This document shows positions 7,960-16,354 of a DNA stretch of 64,000 bases, in pieces; position 1 is the first letter of the stretch, and each line of letters starts with the position of its first letter. This DNA is from Brevibacillus parabrevis. Its GTDB lineage: Bacteria; Bacillota; Bacilli; Brevibacillales; Brevibacillaceae. Made by a program: the position numbers and the translations under genes. The stretch is taken from positions 310,001-374,000 of the forward strand of contig NZ_RHHV01000010.1 in NCBI RefSeq assembly GCF_003710905.1, read 5' to 3'. The notes beneath the pieces were generated by a model. It was not told the DNA's origin and did not search any database. It was given only the letters and a program-made list of their open reading frames with translations.

Positions 7960-8130
7960 ATGAAGCAAGTAGTAAAATGGACATTTTTGCTTTGTGTCGT
8001 TTCGTTGACCTTGCACGGGCTGCTGTACTGGGGAACGGGGGAACGGAAAGTGCTCATCAACACGTATGGCGCTGCCGGATTAGGCATCTTGTCCGCGTTC
8101 GGGTTATTGTTTTTGAGGAATAAGAGGTAA
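7960..8130 (+). CDS. Small membrane protein, 56 aa
   Basis: ATG 7960 follows GGGAGGAG by about 13 bp and encodes two predicted membrane helices (about 6-23 and 37-52) separated by a charged GTGERK loop. It is the last gene of the regulator-kinase-ABC operon, 23 bp after the permease. It may be an accessory subunit of the exporter, but no family is recognised. Confidence 0.65.
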   Translation: MKQVVKWTFLLCVVSLTLHGLLYWGTGERKVLINTYGAAGLGILSAFGLLFLRNKR

Positions 8131-8156
8131 GAGCCGTAAGTATCGGGATAAACATA

Positions 8157-8207
8157 AGCGAAGGCTGTCTGATAGGGACATTTGAACCTCGGGACAGCCT
8201 TTGCGTT
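8157..8207. terminator. Bidirectional terminator
   Basis: GCGAAGGCTGTC pairs with GACAGCCTTTGCG across a 24-bp loop, between the ABC operon (+) and the MFS remnant (-). Confidence 0.65.
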
Positions 8208-8214
8208 TGGTAAG

Positions 8215-8433
8215 AGTGAAGCCAGGCGCGATTCGGAACAGCAATAACGCCACATAATTCGGGGCAAAGATGGCGATGATTAAGGCAAACGAGCTTACAA
8301 GCAGTCCTGCTTGCGAAGGGCTGATTTGATAGTGCTCGGAAATCTGCGGTAAAATACCGACTACGCCAAGCTTGGTGTTTATCATTCTGAATATTCATAA
8401 AAATGTTAGGAAAACACGGTATGGCTTGCTCAT
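8215..8433 (-). pseudogene. MFS transporter remnant
   Basis: AAAGGAGG precedes an ATG at 8433 (MSKPYRVFLTFL, then a stop). A readable continuation follows: INTKLGVVGILPQISEHY, then SPSQAGLLVSSFALIIA, typical of the first two helices of DHA1-type drug exporters. The text then jumps to NYVALLLFRIAPGF, a piece normally found near helix 4, and ends. The gene has thus lost a frame near 8395, an internal segment near 8270 and its whole 3' part. It cannot be functional. Confidence 0.7.
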
Positions 8434-8764
8434 ACAAGCAACCTCCTTTCCGTTAGTGTCGAATCCCCTTGGCCCTTTAGCTCGGCAATTTCAAGCATTG
8501 TGCTGATTGGCATGCCATATACAAAGTATATTCTTTCGAGTTCACTTGAAAGCAAGCCGTTTTGTTAAAGCTCGTCCTGTTTTGGCATTTTTAGTTTCAT
8601 GCAGCCCATTCTACTCACGATGGGTTTTCCTTTTTTCTATTTTACGGTGAAGCGAACTTGGGAAAGTTCCGATACAGATAAAAGAAAACGAATGGTACAA
8701 TATGTATTTTTTTCTTTATTTAGGATTTTAAATAGGATTCCATAGAGAAAAGGTGATACGGGTT
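8434..8764. other. Intergenic region with a possible regulator remnant and extended -10 promoter
   Basis: On the minus strand around 8470-8570 the text LLSSELERIYFVYGMPISTM can be read, protein-like but without start or length; it may be the tail of a regulator. Upstream of the next operon TGGTACAAT (8693-8701) is an extended -10 box with no clear -35. Nothing else is evident. Confidence 0.35.
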
Positions 8765-9364
8765 ATGGGACATATGGATGAAAAGATACTGGCGGTATTG
8801 AATGAAGCGGAAAAAGCGAGTGTGCCTCTTGTGATTTGCGATGGACCCGTCAGAGTGGGAAGCCGCTTCTACGAGTTTGAGCAGCAGGCATTTTGGGACA
8901 ACAAGGTCTGCTTGCCTATCCCCAAAGATTTTGTGGACATGCCTGAGCACTTGCGTTCGCTCAAATATCCGTACCAGCAGCGCCCGCAGATTATTAAAAG
9001 TGATGAGAGTGGCAGCATCAACTTCACGTTGAGTCGGATTGACCAAGACTTGCAGGACCAGTGGGTCAAGCAACTGACGGCAGGAATGAAAGCGGCAATC
9101 AAAAAGGCCAATCCGGCAAATGTTTTCTATACAGACGGGGTAGAAACCGTGGGCGAAAAGCAAATTGGCTACTTCGAGTTTAAAAGCCCGGCACTGGATG
9201 GCTTCCTGTATCACCTCATGTTTTTTCTGGCGCTGGAAGGAAAAATGGTCATGGGCACGTTTGCTTGTCCTTACGCCGAGTATGAAGACTGGCGGGAAAT
9301 TGCTTTTCAAGTCATGAGGACAGTAAGCGTCACAGAAGCGGATAAGGGAGAAGAGCAAGGATGA
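8765..9364 (+). CDS. DcrB/Eag-like protein, first gene of spike-toxin operon
   Basis: A 199-aa soluble protein. ATG 8765 is preferred to GTG 8753 because AAAGGTGA sits at correct distance. From about residue 45 it shows the alternating pattern of the DcrB/DUF1795 fold: a VCLPIPKDFVDMPE start, INFTLSR, a long middle helix (about 98-115), then GYFEFKSPALDGFLYHLMFF and a final GTFACPY-EDW helix. Eag chaperones of type VI secretion share this fold and protect the membrane segments of toxin-bearing PAAR/VgrG proteins. A VgrG with such segments is encoded downstream (12363), so a chaperone role is a reasonable inference. The fold is judged by pattern only. It overlaps the next gene by 4 bp. Confidence 0.65.
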   Translation: MGHMDEKILAVLNEAEKASVPLVICDGPVRVGSRFYEFEQQAFWDNKVCLPIPKDFVDMPEHLRSLKYPYQQRPQIIKSDESGSINFTLSRIDQDLQDQWVKQLTAGMKAAIKKANPANVFYTDGVETVGEKQIGYFEFKSPALDGFLYHLMFFLALEGKMVMGTFACPYAEYEDWREIAFQVMRTVSVTEADKGEEQG

Positions 9365-10776
9365 GCCAAACCGTCTTTACGTATGCCGACCTTTTCGTAT
9401 CGCCCTACCAATTCGAAAAAATGACACAATTGCACCTGAGCAGACAACTAAACGAACATAGCAAACTCACCCTCAGTGGAATCGTGCCTGAGGAAAAGCT
9501 CGACCAGTACGTCGAACAGGCGGATGAGAACGAAAGAATAGAGCTGTATGTTCAGGATGGAGCGAGGAAACGCGTTTTGTTTCAAGGTGTCGTTACCAAA
9601 TTGTCTGTCCAATCTGTAAGAGACGTAAGGCACATCGTCATTGAGGCCTACAGCACAACGATCCAGATGGACATTGCCAAGAAAACTCGTTCTTTCCAAA
9701 ATAAACGACTTGCTTATCGCGACCTGTTTGCCAAAATTACCGCACAGTATCCTGGGGCCGATGTGGTCGATGAAGCATCAGGCGGAAAGCAGATCGGGGG
9801 CTTGCTAGTTCAGTACAAGGAAACCGATTGGGAGTTTGCCAAGCGGTTGGCTTCCCACTTCCAAGCGCCACTTGTGCCAGTTTGCACACAAAAGGGACTC
9901 AGATATTTTGTCGGAATCCCTGACTCGGGCGAACCGCAAAAACTGGAAGAATACAATTACACGATCAAAAAGAATTTGCAGGAATACAAACGAAAAGCAG
10001 AAAACGACAAGCAGGATTTTACGGAGCAGAATACGATCAGCTATGAGGTCACCAGCAACAAAATATTGGATTTGTGCAGCACCGTTACTTTTCAGCGGCG
10101 CACGCTTTACGTATACAGCGCTGAAACCAGGATGGAGCACGGAATCCTGGTCAACCAATACGTGTTGCGCGATCAGAAAGGATTGCTGAGCTGGCCTGAA
10201 TTGTCTTTGGCTGAACTGGCTGGCTCCTCTTTATTTGGCAAGGTCTTGGATGTGGCCAAAGATTCGGTAAAAGTACATCTGTCTATCGATCAAAAACAAA
10301 CTGTTGAAGAAGCAATCTGGTTCCCGTATTCCACGGTGTACTCTTCCCCCGACGGCAGCGGCTGGTATTGCATGCCGGAAATCGGTGATGAAGTGAGGCT
10401 GTATTTTCCAGATGCAAAAGAGCAGCATGCTTTTGCCGCAAGCTCTGTCGACCTGCTCTCGTCTGATCCGCAAAAGCGCAGCGATCCTTCCATCAAAAGC
10501 ATCAGCACGAAATACGGCAAGCAAATCATTTTCCGGCCAGGAGCAATCGAGATTATTGGCAGCGGCAAGCTGTTGATGCGGCTGACAGACGATGGCGGCA
10601 TCGAGATCAACAGCGACAAGAAAATCACGCTCACAGCCAAGGAAGATATTGAAATCACAGGGGGAGAAAAGGTGCTCATTCATGGAGAAGCGGGCATAGA
10701 TATGAAGCAGGCAGATGCTACCCTGAGCATCGTAGACGACGTGACTTTAAGCGGAGCGAAGGTAAATATCAAGTGA
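9361..10776 (+). CDS. VgrG/GpD-type contractile-injection spike protein
   Basis: A 471-aa protein with the architecture of phage late-control D/VgrG/Pvc8 proteins: GpD-like barrels (about 1-290, with VQYKETDWEFAKRLASHF, the conserved Y-ETDW-F-RL motif), an OB-fold-like segment (about 290-370, GWYCMPEIGDEVRLYFP) and a C-terminal beta-repeat region rich in I/T/K (about 375-471: DDGGIEINSDKKITLTAK). It would form the trimeric needle below a DUF4280 tip. It has no extra toxin domain, unlike its paralogue at 12363. It starts at ATG overlapping the previous stop. Confidence 0.85.
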   Translation: MSQTVFTYADLFVSPYQFEKMTQLHLSRQLNEHSKLTLSGIVPEEKLDQYVEQADENERIELYVQDGARKRVLFQGVVTKLSVQSVRDVRHIVIEAYSTTIQMDIAKKTRSFQNKRLAYRDLFAKITAQYPGADVVDEASGGKQIGGLLVQYKETDWEFAKRLASHFQAPLVPVCTQKGLRYFVGIPDSGEPQKLEEYNYTIKKNLQEYKRKAENDKQDFTEQNTISYEVTSNKILDLCSTVTFQRRTLYVYSAETRMEHGILVNQYVLRDQKGLLSWPELSLAELAGSSLFGKVLDVAKDSVKVHLSIDQKQTVEEAIWFPYSTVYSSPDGSGWYCMPEIGDEVRLYFPDAKEQHAFAASSVDLLSSDPQKRSDPSIKSISTKYGKQIIFRPGAIEIIGSGKLLMRLTDDGGIEINSDKKITLTAKEDIEITGGEKVLIHGEAGIDMKQADATLSIVDDVTLSGAKVNIK

Positions 10777-11405
10777 GCAAGCTGATGGACAAACAGGCGG
10801 CCATGCACGATTTTTGGCAAAAGCATGTGTTGGATCGGTGGCAGTACGATCTGATCGAGATTGACCAGCGGTACAGCGAGCAAAAAGCAGGCATCGAGAA
10901 CGGCTTTTGCCAAGCTTTCGATGCGCTGTGCACACAGGCAGCCAGACAGCAGGAACAGGGGAGCAAAGGAGAGATTCACACCATTTTCTTTTCCTTTTTG
11001 CGGACAAGCATCATGGAGAACAGTGCAGCATACCGCCTGGATGCGCATGATGAAAACTGGTTTTTGGACAGGACAGAATGCACGGTGGCGTGGGAAGCGG
11101 ACTTCATCTTCGCCCCTTTGTTTCGGCGGATGACGGAGCTGGAGCAGGTCAAGTCCGCCTACGCAAGAAAGATCACATCGATGGATATCGAGCGGATCAA
11201 GCAAAGCGAAGCCATCAAGTATCACTTGCTGGCGGTGGAATTTATGAAGAGCATGGTGCCGATGCTGCTGGAGTGTCCAGGCTACCGTCAGATGGGCAAA
11301 TCTTTGAAAATCTGCCTGCTGGCCGGGGAATATCGGGATCAATGCGAAGTCCTGTACGCTCATCCTGATCCGGCGGACAAGGAAACCAATGGAGCGGGAG
11401 CATAA
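10773..11405 (+). CDS. Helical protein of the spike-toxin operon, unknown family
   Basis: A 210-aa, mostly helical, soluble protein starting at GTG 10773 with a 4-bp overlap to the VgrG gene. It has long amphipathic helices (HDFWQKHVLDRWQYDLIEID; MTELEQVKSAYARKITSMD) and several cysteines (C46, C53 region, C168). There is no signal peptide or known motif. Coupled translation between two spike proteins suggests a structural, adaptor or chaperone role. I cannot name a family. Confidence 0.7.
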   Translation: MSKLMDKQAAMHDFWQKHVLDRWQYDLIEIDQRYSEQKAGIENGFCQAFDALCTQAARQQEQGSKGEIHTIFFSFLRTSIMENSAAYRLDAHDENWFLDRTECTVAWEADFIFAPLFRRMTELEQVKSAYARKITSMDIERIKQSEAIKYHLLAVEFMKSMVPMLLECPGYRQMGKSLKICLLAGEYRDQCEVLYAHPDPADKETNGAGA

Positions 11406-11407
11406 TC

Positions 11408-11932
11408 ATGGACTACTTTTTGCTGAAACAAGATGAACGGTATACAGATGTGCCTCTGCTGATGGATGTGCACAAACAAATCGACATTCGCGATATGCGA
11501 ATATCACGTGCTTATAAAATCGCTGACCCGCTAATCTTTCACGTCAAAGCGGGAGCAGGCAGCAGCTTTCTTGACATAATGGATCGTCAGTTGCTTTTGC
11601 TGTCGGACAAGCTGAAGCGAGTGGTGGAAGTTTACGAACCCGACACCTTGTTTAAACTGACTCCGCTAATCGACCTCTCCCGCCAGCTGCAGAAAAACTA
11701 CTACCTCCCCATTTTGGAAGAACGGGAAGTGCTCAGCCCTCGTACCGAGTTTCACCATGGCAAAAGCCGAATCAAAAAGCTGGTGCTCCATAAAGAAAAG
11801 ATGCGCGGCAAAAAGATTGTCCGGATCAAGGAGAGTGAAAAACCGCTGATCGTCGTCCGGTTGGACGTGGCCGAGAGCATCCTGCGGCGGGATTTGACAG
11901 GAATCTGGCTGGAACGAGTGCCGGTTGAATAA
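11408..11932 (+). CDS. DUF1629/Imm11-like protein of the spike-toxin operon
   Basis: A 174-aa protein starting at ATG 11408, 2 bp after the previous stop. The pattern (KLKRVVEVYEPDTLFKLTPL, a central NYYLPILEE, then VVRLDVAESILRRDLTGIWLE near the C-terminus) follows the layout of DUF1629/Imm11 proteins, where a YYLxN/P strand precedes a final alpha-beta unit ending in TGxxFE. Such proteins are frequent in type VI and polymorphic-toxin loci, as immunity or associated factors. In this operon it sits between the two spike genes rather than after the toxin, so an assembly role is equally likely. Confidence 0.6.
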   Translation: MDYFLLKQDERYTDVPLLMDVHKQIDIRDMRISRAYKIADPLIFHVKAGAGSSFLDIMDRQLLLLSDKLKRVVEVYEPDTLFKLTPLIDLSRQLQKNYYLPILEEREVLSPRTEFHHGKSRIKKLVLHKEKMRGKKIVRIKESEKPLIVVRLDVAESILRRDLTGIWLERVPVE

Positions 11933-11946
11933 AGGAGGAACCGAAG

Positions 11947-12339
11947 ATGCAGGGAACGCGCTATGTGGTGAGAGGGGCGAAAATGTGCTGCAATTGTGGC
12001 AGCCATGCGCGGCGAATTAACTTACCAGTCAGCCACGGCTCGTATGTGAACGGAAAACCTGTGATGAATAGTGAAGATTACAAAACGGGTGAAAATATTG
12101 CCCATTTCGGAATTTGCCAAAGCCCATCCAATCCAAGCAACGCCACCATCTACCTGATCGCCGAAGACGGACAAAACATTGCCGGAAAGCCTTGCACGCC
12201 TACTATTTGCGCTCCCTGGCTCAAGGCGAAGGAAGATACGAGAGTAGAAGGCAAAGCCGCCCTTACGACCGATTCCCAACTCATCTGCGGCTACCAGGGT
12301 GTCATCCGCTTTCTCACAGACGGACAGAACGACGAATAA
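11947..12339 (+). CDS. DUF4280 (PAAR-like) tip protein
   Basis: A 130-aa protein typical of DUF4280: an N-terminal VVRGAKMCCNCGSHARRINLP motif with clustered cysteines (C16, C17, C19), an SHGSYVNGKP segment, and later cysteine pairs around residues 58 and 82-88. The family is regarded as a PAAR-like cap that sharpens VgrG spikes. AAAGGAGG precedes the ATG. It lies between the DUF1629-like gene and the toxin-bearing VgrG, as expected for a tip carried with that effector. Confidence 0.85.
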   Translation: MQGTRYVVRGAKMCCNCGSHARRINLPVSHGSYVNGKPVMNSEDYKTGENIAHFGICQSPSNPSNATIYLIAEDGQNIAGKPCTPTICAPWLKAKEDTRVEGKAALTTDSQLICGYQGVIRFLTDGQNDE

Positions 12340-12362
12340 AGCTAAATGGAGGCCGAGAAGGA

Positions 12363-14786
12363 ATGACAGGGTATGAGCGTATCCGGGTAACAGCGCCTTA
12401 CCGGATCAAACGAATCGAAGAGGCTCGGGTGGAGTGGAGGCTTAACGAGCATGCGCGTCTGTATGTACGCGGGATCGTGGATGACAGTGAAAAGGGAAAC
12501 GCCGTGTTGCAGGCTGTCGCAGATGATGAAATTCATCTGTACGACAGTGATGGCGAAGCCGAAACGACGCTTTTCAAGGGCTTGCTGACTTCTGTCCAGA
12601 TCAATCATACACAAGACGTGTACGTCATTGAACTGGAAGGGCTGTCCGGAACCTTCCAACTGGACGTAATCAAAAAACGTCGCTCCTTCCAGAGGGTGGA
12701 GATGACTTATGCTGAGCTGGTGCAGGAGGTCACCAAGACGTATCCGGGTCACAATGTGTCCATCAGCATCGGCGATGAAGTCCCGATTGGAGAGCCGATC
12801 ATCCAGTACGACGAGACGGATTGGGAGCTGCTCAAGCGGCTGGCCAGCCATTTTCACGCGCTCCTCGTTAGTGATATCATGGAGCCAACACCGCGGTTCT
12901 CTTTTGGAATGCCGCAAGGGAAAAGCCATATCTTGCCGAACGATACGGCCTATACAGCAAGCAAAGACCTGTTGGCGTATCAAAAAGCAGGTGGAGATGC
13001 GGCAGGCTTGCACGATACCGATTTTTTCACCTATGAAATCGAGTCCGGCGAGCGGTATGCGATCGGGGATGAGATCTGGTTTCGCAACAAGCGGATGGTG
13101 GTCAGCGAGGTACATGCCCGTATTCAGCAGGGACTGTTTTTCTATACGTACCGTTTGTCCCGGCTGGACGGCATTCGCCAAGAGCCGATCCACAACCCGA
13201 AGCTCTCTGGTGTCTCGCTAGAGGGCAAGGTGCTGGCGGTCAAGGGCGAGGAGGTCAAGCTGCACCTGGAGATAGACGAGCGGCAGTCACAGGAAACGGC
13301 GTATGGATTCCCTTTTGCCCCGCCGACAGGCAACGCGATGTACTGCATGCCGCAGGTGGGTACGAACGCCCATTTGTACTTCCCCGATGCGACGGGCAAA
13401 CGGGCGATGGTGCTTGGCTGCGTCCGTAAAAACGGGAAGATTTGTGCGAAAACAGGCAACCCGCACATCCGGTATTTCGGCACGGAGCACGGAAGCGAGC
13501 TGGAGCTGTCGCCTACAGCCATCAACATCGTCAGCGGATGCCAGGAGCCGTTGAAGCTGACGATAGACGACAACACTGGAATTACGCTAACCAGCCACAA
13601 AAAACTCGTGCTGAACGCCAAGGAAGAAATAGCGCTGTATACCCCGAAACGAGTCGTAATCCAGGCGAAAAGCCAGATTCTCGTCAAAAAAACGAGTGCA
13701 CCAAGCGGATTTGCGCTGGAGAGCGAGTATCACTTTCTAGGTACTGCCGTTCATGCGGCAGGGCGGGACCGGACGACGTTTCCGCCGTACAACGACGAAC
13801 CGAAGCAAGGGACGCCACCACCACCCGAACCGCAGTTTGACTGGGGAAAGCTGGCAGTCTGCGTCCTGGCCGCCGTGGCGATTGTCGGGGCGGTGGCTTT
13901 GACGGTAGCTACGTTTGGTGCGGGTGCGGTGATTGGAGCAGCGGCAGTCGGGGCCGCCCTCGGAGCGATAGGCGGGGTCGTGATGACCGCCTCGTCCGAT
14001 CTCATAAACGGGGAGGCAAGCAGTCCTTACGACTACCTCAAAAGCGCCGCTCAGGGGGCTGTGATCGGGGCAGTCTGCGGAGCGATATTCGGCCCAGCCG
14101 CAGGGATCGGCGGAGGATCGGTCATCACGCTGACGGGAGGCCAAACGAGCGTGGGACTTGGCTCTGCGATGTTTATCGGAGGATCGTCGGGGTATATCGA
14201 CTACTCGCTCCGGGAGCTGTGGGACGGCCGGACGCCGGACGGGGGAAAAGCGCTGGAATCGTTTGCGTTTGGAGCCGTGTTGGGCGGAGCTTTCACGGTA
14301 GGGGCGTCATGGCTAGCGAAAGGGGCCGAGCGAGTTAGTGGGTTGGTGAAAGGACGGGGGAGTTCGAGGGGTGAGGGGACGGGTAAAGTTCAGACTGGTG
14401 GTAGGGAACTCTCTGTCGATGAATACCTAAGACGGTTAGACAAAGCAGATGAAATGTATGAATCCTTTAGGAAGTCAAATGTTGACGTTCAGGCTATTGC
14501 CAAAAATACAGGGATGGCAGAACATAGGATTCAGAGAATAAAAGAACATTTATTCTTTAAAGAGCACATCAAGGAGCATGGTGTTGGACGTTTTGAAGCC
14601 GATTATGAAATTGCTCAAGCATGGGATAGGCTTCAAAAAGGAACTTACAAGCAGAATGACATCGACTTATTGAATCATGAACTCTTTGAATCAAAGTTTG
14701 AAGGTATATTTAAAACGGATTACAGGACTGCCCACGATAGAACAGTAGATTCTGGGCGTCCATGGTATCCGCCAGAGGAGGAGTAA
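12363..14786 (+). CDS. VgrG-type spike fused to a membrane-active region and a C-terminal toxin tail
   Basis: An 807-aa protein from ATG 12363, 23 bp after the DUF4280 gene. Residues 1-460 repeat the VgrG plan (IQYDETDWELLKRLASHFHA near 140; MYCMPQVGTNAHLYFPDATG; beta repeat). A proline-rich joint (PPPPEPQFDWGKL, about 485) leads to a Gly/Ala-rich hydrophobic region (about 491-660) with several potential membrane helices, e.g. LAVCVLAAVAIVGAVALTVA. From GTGK (672) a hydrophilic tail begins with lower GC than the rest; it holds IAKNTGMAEHRIQRIKEHLFF and a LNHELFES motif (H772-E773, E776), which looks like an HExxE-type active site but may be something else. I read the tail as a polymorphic toxin domain of unassigned activity. 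The codon shift at 14,376 marks the tail-exchange point. Confidence 0.82.
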   Translation: MTGYERIRVTAPYRIKRIEEARVEWRLNEHARLYVRGIVDDSEKGNAVLQAVADDEIHLYDSDGEAETTLFKGLLTSVQINHTQDVYVIELEGLSGTFQLDVIKKRRSFQRVEMTYAELVQEVTKTYPGHNVSISIGDEVPIGEPIIQYDETDWELLKRLASHFHALLVSDIMEPTPRFSFGMPQGKSHILPNDTAYTASKDLLAYQKAGGDAAGLHDTDFFTYEIESGERYAIGDEIWFRNKRMVVSEVHARIQQGLFFYTYRLSRLDGIRQEPIHNPKLSGVSLEGKVLAVKGEEVKLHLEIDERQSQETAYGFPFAPPTGNAMYCMPQVGTNAHLYFPDATGKRAMVLGCVRKNGKICAKTGNPHIRYFGTEHGSELELSPTAINIVSGCQEPLKLTIDDNTGITLTSHKKLVLNAKEEIALYTPKRVVIQAKSQILVKKTSAPSGFALESEYHFLGTAVHAAGRDRTTFPPYNDEPKQGTPPPPEPQFDWGKLAVCVLAAVAIVGAVALTVATFGAGAVIGAAAVGAALGAIGGVVMTASSDLINGEASSPYDYLKSAAQGAVIGAVCGAIFGPAAGIGGGSVITLTGGQTSVGLGSAMFIGGSSGYIDYSLRELWDGRTPDGGKALESFAFGAVLGGAFTVGASWLAKGAERVSGLVKGRGSSRGEGTGKVQTGGRELSVDEYLRRLDKADEMYESFRKSNVDVQAIAKNTGMAEHRIQRIKEHLFFKEHIKEHGVGRFEADYEIAQAWDRLQKGTYKQNDIDLLNHELFESKFEGIFKTDYRTAHDRTVDSGRPWYPPEEE

Positions 14787-14788
14787 TT

Positions 14789-15040
14789 TTGGCTTCGTAT
14801 GTACTGTTACTTAAAGAATTTGAAAACGATGAATCTGTTATCTACAAATTTGGACCAAATGAAAATGTAATGGGGAAAATCGAGTTAAACAAAATAACCA
14901 GAAAATTTTCTGAGTTAGAAGGTATACCCGACCCAAGTATTCCATCAAAGTTCTATTTTGACAGAGCGGCACAGAGGTTGGCAGTTTGTCTAGTTAGAGA
15001 AGGCGGAATTTTTCCGGAAAGAACGGCGTTCGAGTCTTAG
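14789..15040 (+). CDS. Probable immunity protein for the VgrG toxin tail
   Basis: An 83-aa acidic protein. TTG 14789 is chosen because GGAGGAG lies 6 bp upstream; an in-frame ATG at 14762 would overlap the toxin gene. The sequence (YVLLLKEFENDES, FYFDRAAQRLAVCLVREG, ending PERTAFES) has the small single-domain look of immunity proteins, and similar proteins follow this toxin tail in other bacilli as far as I recall. Low GC matches the toxin tail rather than the spike part, suggesting both moved together. Confidence 0.65.
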   Translation: MASYVLLLKEFENDESVIYKFGPNENVMGKIELNKITRKFSELEGIPDPSIPSKFYFDRAAQRLAVCLVREGGIFPERTAFES

Positions 15041-15496
15041 TAGAGTCCTTGTGTTTGGTGGGGGGCTACCCAGTGCCGAATAAACGACTTAACTTTAACA
15101 TTACCAACATAACCTTTGTTCTACCTGTAAGAAGTTTTTATGAATTAAGATGTACGCACAGAATGTCTGGAAAAAGTATCCCTATTTAACGTAATATCGT
15201 TACATTGAACAGGTCAATTATGGTCAGATACCACCATAAAAGACCTGTTTTTTGTTATCTTCGTTTTCTTGCGGTTTTTTCAAATATGTTTGCAACGATG
15301 TACGTACATAGAACGATTGATAGGGTGAAAGAAACACAGTGCAACTTTTGAGTATGGTATAGCGACCATAGAGAGTGTCAGGAATCAAATGATAATTGCA
15401 ACGGGAAGGTCACGTGTGAAAGGCTAGCCACCGACTCCCTCATCTATATAATACAAGCGGCAAATCCGTCAAAAGTTTTGCCTGTGGGGGTAACGC
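15041..15496. other. Intergenic region at the edge of the inserted mobile DNA
   Basis: It contains the terminator at 15207-15254. About 240 bp upstream of the Rep-like gene show no open frame with a ribosome site. A double-strand origin could lie here, but I cannot identify one. Confidence 0.4.
15207..15254 (+). terminator. Terminator after the spike-toxin operon
   Basis: AACAGGTC and GACCTGTT form the outer stem, TATGGT and ACCATA an inner one, followed by TTTTTTG. Confidence 0.75.
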
Positions 15497-16354
15497 ATGA
15501 ACAACGTACAACTTTCCATTGATAAGGTTTCCGTTGAGTATCAAGGAGTGACGGTCAGCTTTTACAATCAGCTTGCACTATCGTTTCGAGATTGGTTTGA
15601 TATTAAACCTGCCATACGTCACAAAGGGTATGTATACCATTGGAATTTAGCTTTGAATGACGCATATCTTTATTTGCGATACCAACCGTGGCGGCAAAAG
15701 AAATCATTAAAATACACCTTGCAAATTGAAACTCATCCTGACTACTTGGTTCGTTTTCAAAAGTTGCTTTCAGCTTTGTACAGGCACACGCAGAAGGTCT
15801 ATTTTAGTCGTTGCGAATTGGCTTTTGATTTTCCTTATCCGATGAGCAATGTATTCATCGCATCGAATACAGGGCGGAACATGAACATTTACGAGGGAAC
15901 TCGATATTTTGGGCGGAAAGACGAAAGTAAAGCCCATGCCTTTTGTCGTAATTATGATAAAAAGGCAGAGCAGATAGCGAAGGGGATTCTAGAAGAGGGA
16001 GAGCGAACGAGAGTGGAACTAGTTTACAGACCCGATGAGAAAATACCTTTGGAGAGCATCATTCAATATCCGCCCAAATTTAATGATTACTACACTTGTA
16101 GCGTCATCACAGAGTTGCAAACAGTTCGGGCGGAGAAGAGAGCCATGATATTAGCGTTGCAACACGGTTTAATGACACCCGATGAATTGAGCAAGCATCA
16201 TAGAGCATCAATAAAAGAAATCATGTCTTCACAGCAACTTGTAGACTTTGATGCTCTCGCCGCTCAACATTGGGAGGATTTAATGACCCTGACATGTGCT
16301 CTAGTTTGCGGTAGAGTTAGTCATCTTCCAGTACAAGAAGTTCATGCAGGCTAA
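15497..16354 (+). CDS. Replication-initiation-factor-like protein
   Basis: A 285-aa protein with GGGGG before its ATG. The pattern YFSRCELAFDFPYP (about 112-125), an N-terminal strand pair and a later RTRVELVYR strand recall the Rep_trans/replication-initiation-factor family used by small rolling-circle plasmids and some integrative elements. The conserved tyrosine cannot be assigned with certainty. It is followed by a repressor and a recombinase, so it is probably part of an integrated plasmid-like element. The family call is by pattern. Confidence 0.5.
   Translation: MNNVQLSIDKVSVEYQGVTVSFYNQLALSFRDWFDIKPAIRHKGYVYHWNLALNDAYLYLRYQPWRQKKSLKYTLQIETHPDYLVRFQKLLSALYRHTQKVYFSRCELAFDFPYPMSNVFIASNTGRNMNIYEGTRYFGRKDESKAHAFCRNYDKKAEQIAKGILEEGERTRVELVYRPDEKIPLESIIQYPPKFNDYYTCSVITELQTVRAEKRAMILALQHGLMTPDELSKHHRASIKEIMSSQQLVDFDALAAQHWEDLMTLTCALVCGRVSHLPVQEVHAG

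Noticed and set aside
8467..8580. Minus-strand text resembling the end of a small regulator
   Set aside because: Protein-like for about 35 residues only, no start, no family match; mentioned as intergenic content.
15200..15210. GTTACATTG string equal to the start of the CRISPR repeat
   Set aside because: Only nine bases match and no repeat unit follows; chance.
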